From: Mesostigma viride
Taxonomy: Eukaryota > Streptophyta > Mesostigmatophyceae > Mesostigmatales > Mesostigmataceae
Direction: 5' to 3'
NCBI GenBank assembly: GCA_009746045.1
Contig: RPFO01000920.1
Location: 1 to 38,068 of the forward strand
Length of the DNA stretch: 38,068 bases
The notes below the pieces were generated by a model that saw only the letters and a list, made by a program, of their open reading frames with translations, did not search any database and was not told the origin of the DNA. Each line of letters opens with the position of its first letter. The stretch's first letter is position 1. Position numbers and translations under genes: made by a program. This document shows positions 9,592 to 17,702 of this stretch, in pieces.

Positions 9592-11289
9592 TCAGCGGGC
9601 GCGCGCACGCTGAGTCGGACCAGCCGTAGGTAGGGTATTGGTCGGGCGCTGAAAAGGAACGGGGCGGCCGGTCGGAGCCGGAGAGCGCTGCGGCATTGTA
9701 GGAGCGGTAGCCGGGGCGCCGGCAAGGAAACGAGGGCAAGCACGCTTGATATGCCCAATTTCCTGACAGTGATAGCAGCGGATGCGCGAGGCATCCATCA
9801 CAGCCAACTCGGCCACACGCAAGGGGATCTGAAGCTCATCTACAAACTCGTCCTGGTCGGGGTCATTAATCACGCCTAACTGATTCACGCTCGCGCGGGC
9901 CGTGCGTTGTTGTGGCATGATGAGGTCCGCGACTCGAAGGAGATAGGGGCGAATCTGCCGCAGCTGCAGGTCCTGCCATCGGCTTTCAGAAAAGTGGCGG
10001 AAGACCTCAGCGAGGAGTGCTGGGTGTAAACCTTCAAGAAAGCGGGCGCGGGCCTCGGCACCTGAGACGTCCTTAAGGCGAGCCAGGCGCAGGTCAAAGT
10101 CGGTCATATACGCCGAAACATGGCGCTGGCCTTGACGGAGGCGACCGAATTCCAACCGCTCGCGGCGGTCGGCGTCAGGGGGAATACAACGACGCTCTAT
10201 GCGCGCCATCAGCTCAGCAACCGAACCAGGGTACGTATGGGAGGCTACTTCTTCACATCCCAGGAGAGAGGCGACAGCACGGTCAAGAGCACGGGTGCGA
10301 ATGAGGCCTATCTTAACAGAGTCAGACAGACGCCAATCGTGGTATTCCTCCCACAGAGAAAATTCCTGATACAATGAGTGTTTCCAATCAAGAATCTGTT
10401 GGGCTGTACAATCGAGCGTCAGTCTAGTGACAGAAAGCGTGGGCAAAGCGGGAGGTTTGCGGTCTTTACCACCAGGACGGCGGGGACCACTCACCTCAAC
10501 ATATCGAGCCCACGGAGGGAGCGAATCATCACCCGCGTTGTCGTCGGCGGGTTCCTCACCATTGTCGCTGGGACACAAGTCCGGTACGTCGTCGACCGGG
10601 TCGTAGGACGGGATCGGAGCACGGGCAGGAACACCAGGCGCAGAACGGGCGCCTCGGGTAGCCATGCGTGACCGAGGGCGAGCAGAGTGTGTCTCATAAT
10701 AGAATTGATGGTCGTACAAGGGATCTGAGGGATGCATGGTACTGAAATCAGCGTTAGCCTCAATGTCGGCTACGCGAGTGTGAGTGTGGGCCATGGAATA
10801 GGGCCCATTGGCCAGCTCAGAAATGGCCTCTGTACGAGGAATAGCGGGACGTGCTACCCGACCACCGATGGGGGCGGACAGACGCACAGATGACGGTGGG
10901 TGAGCACGCAATCCCGGGCGCAGGCTAGCACGAGGGGCTACTGATGCGACAGGATATTGGCCGACAATTCGCCCAACATGTAACTGGGTTTGTGGGCTAG
11001 CACTGCCACCACCACGCCCGCGACCAACCGGAGAGGTGCGAGGGATAGCTACCTGGGGCTGATCAGGGGTAAGGTGTAGAGTGGGCTCGGTAGCCGCAGG
11101 GGATTGGTTTGCTGTCCTGTCATTAATAGGAGCGGTCTCGGGTGGGACTACACTAGCAGCCGGTGCAGGGACAGGCTGAGGGGGCCGTGCCTGGGGTTGG
11201 CCGGCCTGATGGGACCGGGTACGCTGACTCACAGCGTCTGCATTGTCTACTCCTGCCTGCCTAGGCGGATGTTGACTATGATCGGCCAT
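9592..11289 (-). CDS. gag: gag polyprotein, capsid and CCHC nucleocapsid, 565 aa
   Basis: I chose the ATG at 11289. The open frame extends four codons upstream to a GTG. The N-terminal half is Pro/Ala/Arg-rich and low in complexity. Residues around 290-460 look like a retrotransposon capsid: ILDWKHSLYQEFSLWEEYHDW, AVASLLGCEE, then RRERLEFGRLRQGQRHVSAYMTDFDLRLARL and ARFLEGLHP, the usual 'L..l.q...sV..Y...f..l' pattern. Near 9734-9783 lies one zinc knuckle, CYHCQEIGHIKRAC, an exact CX2CX4HX4C. The TGA stop at 9592-9594 is about 105 bases from the start of the open pol frame, which is in a different frame. Confidence 0.9.
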   Translation of the reverse strand: MADHSQHPPRQAGVDNADAVSQRTRSHQAGQPQARPPQPVPAPAASVVPPETAPINDRTANQSPAATEPTLHLTPDQPQVAIPRTSPVGRGRGGGSASPQTQLHVGRIVGQYPVASVAPRASLRPGLRAHPPSSVRLSAPIGGRVARPAIPRTEAISELANGPYSMAHTHTRVADIEANADFSTMHPSDPLYDHQFYYETHSARPRSRMATRGARSAPGVPARAPIPSYDPVDDVPDLCPSDNGEEPADDNAGDDSLPPWARYVEVSGPRRPGGKDRKPPALPTLSVTRLTLDCTAQQILDWKHSLYQEFSLWEEYHDWRLSDSVKIGLIRTRALDRAVASLLGCEEVASHTYPGSVAELMARIERRCIPPDADRRERLEFGRLRQGQRHVSAYMTDFDLRLARLKDVSGAEARARFLEGLHPALLAEVFRHFSESRWQDLQLRQIRPYLLRVADLIMPQQRTARASVNQLGVINDPDQDEFVDELQIPLRVAELAVMDASRIRCYHCQEIGHIKRACPRFLAGAPATAPTMPQRSPAPTGRPVPFQRPTNTLPTAGPTQRARAR

Positions 11290-11359
11290 TTGTTTATGCA
11301 CGCAAGAATTTAATTACTAATAGTTATTGAATTAAACACAAGGGGTCTCACTAGTGCCG

Positions 11360-11887
11360 CTATATAGAAGGAAGAACGGTCAAGACGTTATCTAGCCCTC
11401 GATATTTACGGGGTCCGTCATGGGACCGTCTGAGGTACGGTGCACGTACTCTCGCCGCCGAAACCGTAAAGTCACTAGTAGGGGCAGGCTCCAGGCGTGC
11501 GGCGCGCGCGATGGCTTCAATGACCCAGATACTACGGAGGAGGTACCCGCCGCCAATTGTGCGGATGGCCGTACGCCGAGGCCGCGGGCCGGCCGGGCGT
11601 GACTTTGGGAGTACGAGTGACGCGAGGACGTTAGGGGCCGCGGGTTCCACAAATGGAGGAAGACTTGCGTCGTCCTCGTGGGAGAACAGTGCGCGGTAAA
11701 CTAGATGGGCGTGGGCGGTCTGATGATACGACTCGCCGTAGCCGTGCACTCGTTTGCGGATGAGCTTGACAGCCGCGCGGTACCGGGCCGTTAACTCGCG
11801 AGCTTTCTCGCCAGGGTAGGCGTTTTCCAGTGTTAGAATGTCGATTTCCTTTGGGGATAATCCCTTACGAGGAAAGGGGACCCCCAT
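11360..11887 (-). CDS. Small leader ORF upstream of gag, 175 aa, unknown
   Basis: An ATG at 11887 opens a 175-codon frame that ends about 70 bases before the gag ATG, on the same strand. It begins MGVPFPRKGLSPKEIDILTL and has a basic, helical-looking N-terminal half (EKARELTARYRAAVKLIRKRVHGYGE). Arg-rich stretches follow later. I recognise no domain, and there is no Cys/His cluster, signal peptide or membrane segment. Its position suggests it is part of the retrotransposon transcript, perhaps an accessory protein. It could also be a chance frame in GC-rich sequence. Confidence 0.5.
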   Translation of the reverse strand: MGVPFPRKGLSPKEIDILTLENAYPGEKARELTARYRAAVKLIRKRVHGYGESYHQTAHAHLVYRALFSHEDDASLPPFVEPAAPNVLASLVLPKSRPAGPRPRRTAIRTIGGGYLLRSIWVIEAIARAARLEPAPTSDFTVSAARVRAPYLRRSHDGPRKYRGLDNVLTVLPSI

Positions 11888-13386
11888 GCTGGGGTACCAT
11901 TTTGGGGGTACAATAGCGACACGAAATAAAAATCAAGCCCACTGGGGTCAGTGACTTGATGATTTTAGGCCTCTAAGAAAGAAGTAGGCCAAAACAAATT
12001 AGAAACAATAAAACATGATTTAATTAAGCAACACTACTCGGGTCTACCGCCTGTATCCTTATCATGGCCTGTTTATTTTCCCTCTATCAGTACTGCTAAC
12101 CACCCAATACGAGGCGGGGGTGACTACTGGCACGCGTCACCCTTGTACTCCCTAACTAGATGTCGTAAACGGCTGGGACGATTGTCCTACTTGTCTAGTG
12201 ACTTGTGACAAGGCAGGAGAGGGACACGGTTCAGGAGACGGAATGACAGGGGTACATCGAGCGCGGCGAGTAGGGTTGGTGACCGGGTGCCCACGTCTAT
12301 GGAGTCCTTCTGGGGCACGCAAGTTATCTATAAGGTATTCATATGCTGCATCCAATGAGTGGAAACCTGGGTATTCACACTGTGGGATCCCTGAGGTTAA
12401 GTTACTGGCTGTAACCCAACTAAGTACTATGCCTGCAAACGTAGGGGTGATTACAGCATAGAAGGGGTAGTTACTACCTGTACCACTGGGACGCCAAATG
12501 GAACTAAGATCACGGGGTACTCGTTTCTTACTATGGATGCAGAGGATTGGGAAGAGCTAGCAGATTGGGGCACACGCATTATGATACCATATTACTAATG
12601 ACAGCCTACTCAAGCACATACCTTGGTAACTGAAAGGGCCAGAGGGGGACCGTGTGCAGGGTGGGTAGGTTTTTCTCAGGGGGTAGTAGCAAAGGCCTGT
12701 TTCAAACAAGCAGCGCAAGCATGCACACCACTCGGTTAACGGGGTGATACTAACCCGTAACCCACAGCACAATTACCACCTGTTTTTAGTGAAATTTCGG
12801 CAGCATTTCCCCTGTACAGTGGGGGAATGCTGGCCTCCTTGAAGCCGTGGCTGGGTCGTCGCCGTCTTGGGCCCTTCACCACTTGGGCCCTTCACCAATG
12901 GACGAAAAAGCAGAAAACAATGCTGGCGACCCTTGGCGTCCTGGCTCGTAGCCGTCTCGTGTGAAAATGGAGACAAAATCACACAAACAGGTCCTAACTG
13001 CGCATGCCAGGGCAAGACATCATTCCTACAATATTCCTAAGTACTAGACTCGCAGTAGGGACACTAGCAATGCGTGAATTCAATCCAGTTCACACAATGT
13101 GGTTCTAATTTGACGACTCAAGTCTCTCGGCTTTACTGGGTCAAAAACAAGCAATATTCCACCAATTTGAGCGATTCCAACTACGGCCAAGCAAGGGAAG
13201 GGTCTCCCCTACTTGCTAATTCGTTTTCGAAAGGAAAGGGCGATTAAAACCTAAAGAAATCGTCTAATTTCGGGCAGGGCCTGCCCTTCCATTAACCGTA
13301 ATGCTACCGAGGTGATACGACCAATTTTCCACTAGAATTTGCCAAGTCCGGTCCAGATGCTGCGCCTTTACAGGGCAAAAGAGTCT
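11888..13386 (-). other. Retrotransposon leader, non-coding part
   Basis: This is the long untranslated leader between the 5' LTR and the first ORF. Frames on both strands are short and show no domain. A long leader usually contains packaging and translation-control elements, but none can be assigned from sequence alone. Confidence 0.5.
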
Positions 13387-13520
13387 ACAAAGATTCGGTA
13401 AAAGACTTGCAAAAAGGTTCGTCAAAAGACTGCAAAAAGGTTCGTCAAAAGACTGCAAAAAGGTTCGTCAAAAGACTGCAAAAAGGTTCGTGAAAAGACT
13501 GCAAAAAGGTTCGTGAAGAT
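13387..13520. repeat. 23-bp tandem repeat in the retrotransposon leader
   Basis: The unit CAAAAAGGTTCGTCAAAAGACTG starts at 13410 and repeats exactly in the next copies (13433, 13456). It then continues with a C-to-G change to about 13517, and a decayed copy lies just upstream at about 13387. The copies abut with no spacers. The array sits about 300 bases downstream of the 5' LTR on the element's strand, where it reads as a T/C-rich repeat. Confidence 0.85.
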
Positions 13521-13809
13521 TCCAAAAACGGGGCGATCTGATTTCGATTTACTACGTTAGCACTAAGTATTAAGACAGAAGCTTGCAAGGCTTCGATCTG
13601 CCAAATTTTACTGAGTATCCGGTGTCCTCTCTAGGAATCCTCTCTAGGAAGCAGCACTTGGGATCCAACTCAGTGGGCTAGGCGTACCTTGTAGCTTGCC
13701 CGATTCGTTGACTTCGGCAGTTCGGCTGACGACCGAATATTGAATAATGAAATTAATGACTTCAATGCGGCGCGTTTGGCCGTTGCAGCCCTGTGCAGTC
13801 CAGCACGGG

Positions 13810-13826
13810 CGCTCCTCCGAGTCCAA
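13810..13826 (-). promoter_or_regulatory. Possible primer-binding site
   Basis: On the element's strand the 5' LTR ends ...GTAACA and is followed by T and then TGGACTCGGAGGAGCGC. A TGG within one or two bases of the LTR is the mark of a tRNA primer-binding site. The sequence is not the initiator-Met type (TGGTATCAGAGC) common in plant chromoviruses, and I could not match it to a tRNA. Confidence 0.5.
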
Positions 13827-14422
13827 TGTTACGTCCAGACCTGTGATCAGACCCGGGCCGGGTCCTGATCAAGGTATCAGGAAAGAATCTTTAACCCGTT
13901 GGACAATGGGTTGCAACTTGGAAATCTCGCGTGCCAACGTCGTTATTTCATTAATAATAAACGGGTCCGGGGCCAACTACAATCGGGACAAGAGGGGGAA
14001 GAACTAAATGGATGACGCAGGCTCAGGAAGCATGAACGCGTGGGAAGGTTGGGCCACCTTCCCCATCCATATACTTTGACAACCGCGTGGCGTGCGTCGC
14101 CGCCACGCGCTACAACTTGTCTCTTGACCACACGAACAGACACCGGGCCAACCGGCCCTGAACAAACATAGATCACACACTTAGGGGATCGTTTGACACA
14201 CACACAAAATATCTGACGACTCTTGGTCGGCTCAGAACTGTACAAAATAGTGTGCCACGACTATACTTCTACCACACCAAACGGACAGTGACCGGGCCGG
14301 TCCCCTCCGATCGGCACCAGCTAATTCTAAAAATACTTGTCCATTTTGTCCGCTTCCAGCGGCGGACTGTCACACGTTGATCACTCTATCCTGCTACAGT
14401 ATTGTTGCCTTGGGATGCAACA
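13827..14422 (-). repeat. 5' LTR of the Ty3/gypsy element
   Basis: This is the 596-bp direct repeat of 2208-2799 with the same TG...CA ends. Because the genes are on the minus strand, this copy is the 5' LTR and should hold the active promoter. It carries GGGGATCG where the other LTR has GGGTCG, plus two more one-base insertions and two substitutions. Confidence 0.95.
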
Positions 14423-14427
14423 CATGC
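14423..14427. repeat. LTR-element target-site duplication (CATGC), right
   Basis: This is the second copy of the five bases at 2203-2207. LINE sequence continues immediately after it. Confidence 0.85.
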
Positions 14428-14567
14428 CCAATGACAACCCATTAGAAGTCCAGTGGCTTCCGTGGTCTAGTAAGGCTCCGTTTTAGCCACTGACATCTTG
14501 ATACCCTAGGCTTAGCAGGGATTACCTACTGGCTATATTTGGAATAAACGTACACCTATTTACCTGG
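14428..14567 (+). pseudogene. LINE ORF2 last codons and 3' UTR
   Basis: The LINE frame that stops being LINE at 2207 resumes here in phase for about 19 codons and ends at TAG (14484-14486). About 80 bases of 3' UTR follow, with AATAAA at 14543-14548 and the right target-site duplication from 14568. The LINE ends without a poly(A) or simple-repeat tail. Confidence 0.75.
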
Positions 14568-14594
14568 AATTTACTCTGTCGGTAATGTACTACC
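14568..14594. repeat. LINE target-site duplication, right copy
   Basis: This is an exact 27-base match to 976-1002. The bases on the outer sides differ (TACCTTCTCC versus TACCAAAGAT), so the shared segment is bounded. Confidence 0.85.
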
Positions 14595-15367
14595 AAAGAT
14601 GTGCAGTCGTAACGTTACTCTTACTTACGGCTAGTAAAATTACTACGTAGGATGATAGGTAGTAATGATTACGGCGTTGGATCTCACGCCTCGGATCTAG
14701 GTAGTAAGATAAGACCTCGTAATTTACGCCTCGGATCCTTTTTACTACCCTCGGACGAAAAGTATAGTGTGTATACGCTGTTTGATAATGCTAGTGACTT
14801 AAGTTGCATGTCCAAATACAAATCTTCTCTGGGAGTGTACGTTAGCATCATGAAATGGGTGGAATATAAATGGGTGCCTTCATACCCTTTAGTTATGGGG
14901 GCTTGCACTCTACGAATTAATCATGATAGAGGGCCATCTATAAGTTGGGTTGTGGGTGAACCCTGGGTATGCCCCTAAAACCCCTCAGGCTCCGGGAGCT
15001 AGAAGCCTTTATATTCTCCTGGGCTCTCGGGGGTTAGCTTGCAACCTAGGCCCCACACCCGTCATTGCATGCGGGCCGAGCGTACAGTCGTCTTGGATAG
15101 TCGGAATGACGAGGAGTCGGTATCTGCGACTCCAGACCTCAGGGCGAGTGAGTCGCGTTGCTCACGAAAATGCCCGCGATGCGAGTTCTAATGGCTGCAT
15201 GACGGCGATAGCGGGCTGACGGCGGAGTTCAGATCTTTTGCGTCTGAGCCCCAAATTCCGCGCCAGATCACTTGCATTCGATGCGCCTTTTCAAGACGCA
15301 CTCGCCAGTATAACCGGCTATGGCTGAAACGCAGTATCGACAAGTAGTACGCACGTGACAAGCAGCT
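14595..15367. other. Flank with no supported gene
   Basis: The stretch 14650-14750 contains imperfect duplications of GGTAGTAA and CCTCGGATC-type phrases, apparently an older short-period duplication at the LINE target. I see no domain in any frame. Confidence 0.4.
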
Positions 15368-15700
15368 ATGACGACTCCGAAAGCCAAAAGAGGGCTGGAA
15401 ATTAAGAAGCTGGCACAGCTTCCCAGCGCCCAGCCCAACCCTCTCGATCTCGCCATTGTCCAGCCGCCTGGCTTACCCGCCAAACCATCGCCAAGCGCCT
15501 CGCCTGAGCCCAAGAAACCCTGCCACGATCACAAATGGCGCCACTTCTTGCCCGGCGACAAACTGTTCGCACTCCTCGAGTGGCAAGAGTTGTCGCCGCA
15601 GGAATGCGTCGAGGTCCAGTTCCTCGCACAGGAACGGAAGCTCTTCGTCCCCCAGAAGGGGGGGGCGGCTATCGACTACCGCGACACGTCCTGGCTCTAG
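15368..15700 (+). CDS. Hypothetical 110-aa ORF
   Basis: An ATG at 15368 opens a 110-codon frame ending at TAG. It has a Pro-rich first half (LPSAQPNPLDLAIVQPPGLP) and a second half that looks folded (WRHFLPGDKLFALLEWQELS, ECVEVQFLAQERKLFVP). The second half has no low-complexity bias, which favours a real exon or small gene. No family is recognised. A coding-looking phrase in another frame (DDIRTELHGAEHVTWPLAEK, about 15858-15920) suggests that more exons may follow before the Penelope-like insertion. Confidence 0.3.
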   Translation: MTTPKAKRGLEIKKLAQLPSAQPNPLDLAIVQPPGLPAKPSPSASPEPKKPCHDHKWRHFLPGDKLFALLEWQELSPQECVEVQFLAQERKLFVPQKGGAAIDYRDTSWL

Positions 15701-16190
15701 TACACTTATTCCGAACCACGCCATGCAACGCCGTTTATCTCAAGTGACCCGAGCTACTATACTAGCGCAGCATCGGCGACCTCTCCAGATCGAGCACTCA
15801 GCACCCCAGCCCCCGCGCAGCCGGCAGCCCCATCGGCTCCCTCCCTCGATCTGCAAGGATGACATCCGCACAGAGCTGCACGGAGCCGAGCACGTGACCT
15901 GGCCGCTGGCCGAGAAGATGATATCGCTGAACACCACGCTCAACACGGTTGCCGTTAGCAATGTCAGTCTGCTTCGCTGTTGCTGCATAGCTGGGAGGCG
16001 ATTGTGCTGCCGGCTGGCCGCGGGGCGAGGCATGCAGTGTTCACCTTGGTGATGGCTGCCTTCACCTCGGCCAGGCGCTGATGTGCAGGGCCGAGGTGAT
16101 CTCGGCCAAGGTAGACGACAGTGTGCTGAGCTTGACGGCCACGGCTGGCGACGCTCTGGTTGAGCTGGCGCAAGTCAGCTTCCGGGGAAG
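15701..16190 (+). other. Possible exon fragments left of the Penelope-like element
   Basis: Two short plus-strand stretches look coding in composition: about 15840-15960 (LAEKMISLNTTLNTVAVSNV) and about 16095-16190 (EVISAKVDDSVLSLTATAGD, ending ELAQVSFRG). They are in different frames, and the sequence between them has a GT near 15962 and an AG near 16088. They could be exons of a host gene interrupted by the element. No family is recognised and the splicing is not proven. Confidence 0.2.
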
Positions 16191-16257
16191 CCATATATAC
16201 ACCGACTCCATATATACACCGACTCCATATATACACCGACGCCATATATACACCGAC
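16191..16257. repeat. 17-bp tandem repeat beside the left pseudo-LTR
   Basis: The unit CCATATATACACCGACT repeats four times, the last two copies with small changes, and stops exactly where the left pseudo-LTR begins. It is absent from the matching position before the right pseudo-LTR. Confidence 0.85.
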
Positions 16258-16766
16258 TTGTCCACATCGTCGCGTCGCTGCCGCAACACGATGTTTTCTG
16301 GCATCCGCGGGCTTTTGGTTCCCGCCGCACATTTGAAAGTGCTGTCCTCCGGCTTTTTGCCTTTGCACCGTGTGCAGTTCTTGGACGTTTGGAATCATGG
16401 CATGGCTAACGTGATGACTGACTAGCTAGACCTTTTCAGTGGTGTTCCATTTGCGGGTATTTCCTCGTAAATGGTGGGAGAGCGATCGCAGCAACTGGTG
16501 CTCACCACTAGACACTCCCGGCCAGCTAGGCTAGAAACACACGCCCTGATCAAGCATGCTGTTTCTGGCCCCACCGTCTAGGTCATCTAGTCGCTCCACA
16601 CGTAAGCCAGCCATAATTTCAATGCACAAGGATACACATTTCCATCACCATTCATCTTCATCATCCTGAACGACTCGAAAACGCGGAAAAGATAACGGCA
16701 GGCTCGAGCTACCATCATGGTCCGGATTCTCCCGATTTCTGGCCTGCGCTGGTTGTCTCTTTGATA
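16258..16766 (+). repeat. Left pseudo-LTR of the Penelope-like element
   Basis: This 509-bp copy starts TTGTCCACATCG and ends CTCTTTGATA. Against the right copy it differs by a few substitutions (GTGTTCC/GTTTTCC, CAGCTAGG/CAGTTAGG, AACGGCAG/AACGTCAG) and by short indels (CAACTGGTG/CAATGGTG; an ATC insertion in CTACCATCATGG). The right copy is preceded by 55 bases of 3' UTR that are missing here, so this copy starts inside the unit. Confidence 0.92.
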
Positions 16767-17702
16767 TTAGATTGGTTGAATATAGTTCGTTTTCGGCTAG
16801 GAGGCGTGGCCTTTGCATGACGGGCAAGAGGATTTCAGCCGTGGGCAACCAAGCACACATGTCGTCGGGCTAGTCCGACGAGTGCGCACGTGAACCGGCA
16901 CTCCCGGTCACACACGACACCATAGAGATAGTCAGCTGCACCGCCTCATGTCGGCGAAACCCATAGTTCCATCGGAATCGTTTCAGCGGCCGGCATTTCC
17001 TCTCCGCGTTTCCTCAACCTCGTTTTCAGGATCATACTCATCGTTCCTGCATTTTCCTCTTCCACGCAGGTTGTGGCTTTTTTGAAAGCCACGAATGTAC
17101 CCGGGGATGGGACGCTTCGGCTGCCTCAATGCCTACACATTCAATACGATGTCCCCCTCTCACCTTCCTCCATCATTCCGCTCACATTGCACTACGTGTC
17201 TGTGTTTTGTTCTTTTTCTTGTTCTCGTTTGTTTTGCTGTTCTTGTCCTTTTTCTTTTACTTTTACTGAGGGAGCTAGGCTGGGCTGCGCGCTGTGTGTG
17301 CTACTCTCGTGTTTTTCTGTGGGCACTTGAGAGACTAACCAAGGATCGGGCCCCCCACACGGCAATATCAGCCTTTGCTTTTGTTTACCCTCCCATATCT
17401 CTTTACAAACGCCAAAAAAACACAAAGGCAGGAGCACGGTGACTCATCTGGAACATGAAGAAGGGAAATCTTTTCGTTACAGGAAAGAGGTGTCAAGTAT
17501 GACAATTGGAAGGCCCCCCCACTGGGAATCCACATGTTCCGAGTCCATTCAGCTGTGTTGTTAGCCACATCCTGCCCCGGGGAGATGCATCATGGACCAC
17601 CGCTATCGCGTAACGGGTGTTACGCAGTGAATATTGACTTACCTCAATATGCTCCGCTCTGGTTCTGTTTGATGTCTTAGCTCTCAGTGCATCTGAATCA
17701 TC
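16767..17702 (+). other. 5' region of the Penelope-like element, non-coding
   Basis: About 940 bases lie between the left pseudo-LTR and the ORF's ATG. Open frames here are T/C-rich and unconvincing. Presumably this holds the promoter and 5' UTR. Confidence 0.45.

Larger units (their letters stand above)
2208..14422 (-). mobile_element. Ty3/gypsy chromovirus-type LTR retrotransposon, 12.2 kb
   Basis: The element has direct LTRs (2208-2799 and 13827-14422) with TG...CA ends, a CATGC duplication, a polypurine tract next to the left LTR and a possible primer-binding site next to the right LTR. All genes lie on the minus strand. The pol order PR-RT-RH-IN followed by a GPY/F module and a chromodomain places it in the chromovirus branch of Metaviridae. 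It is longer than most chromoviruses because of a 1.9-kb leader, a leader ORF and a 2.1-kb extra ORF after pol. The LTRs differ by two substitutions and three tiny indels, so integration was recent. Two frameshifts in pol suggest this copy is not autonomous as sequenced. Confidence 0.95.
1003..14567 (+). mobile_element. 5'-truncated LINE, split by an LTR retrotransposon
   Basis: Without the inserted LTR element the LINE is about 1.35 kb: 1003-2207 plus 14428-14567. It keeps only the region C-terminal to the reverse transcriptase, a zinc-binding tail and a short 3' UTR, so it is a typical 5'-truncated copy. The reading frame at 2206 resumes in phase after the LTR element at 14428 and reaches a TAG stop at 14484-14486, which shows that the two pieces were one gene. 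The 3' UTR carries AATAAA at 14543-14548, and there is no poly(A) tail. The 27-bp duplication is perfect, so insertion was fairly recent. Confidence 0.85.

Noticed and set aside
2208-14422. The 590-bp direct repeats could be two LINE 3' ends
   Set aside because: They have TG...CA ends, a 5-bp duplication outside, a polypurine tract and possible primer site just inside, and they flank a gag-pol unit on the minus strand. These make them LTRs.
16258-16766. Hammerhead ribozyme in the pseudo-LTR, as known in some Penelope-like elements
   Set aside because: I could not find a CTGANGA box paired with a GAAA box at proper spacing on either strand. The CTGATGAG in the decayed copy near 24296 has no matching second box, and CTGAACGACTCGAAAACG has the wrong spacing.
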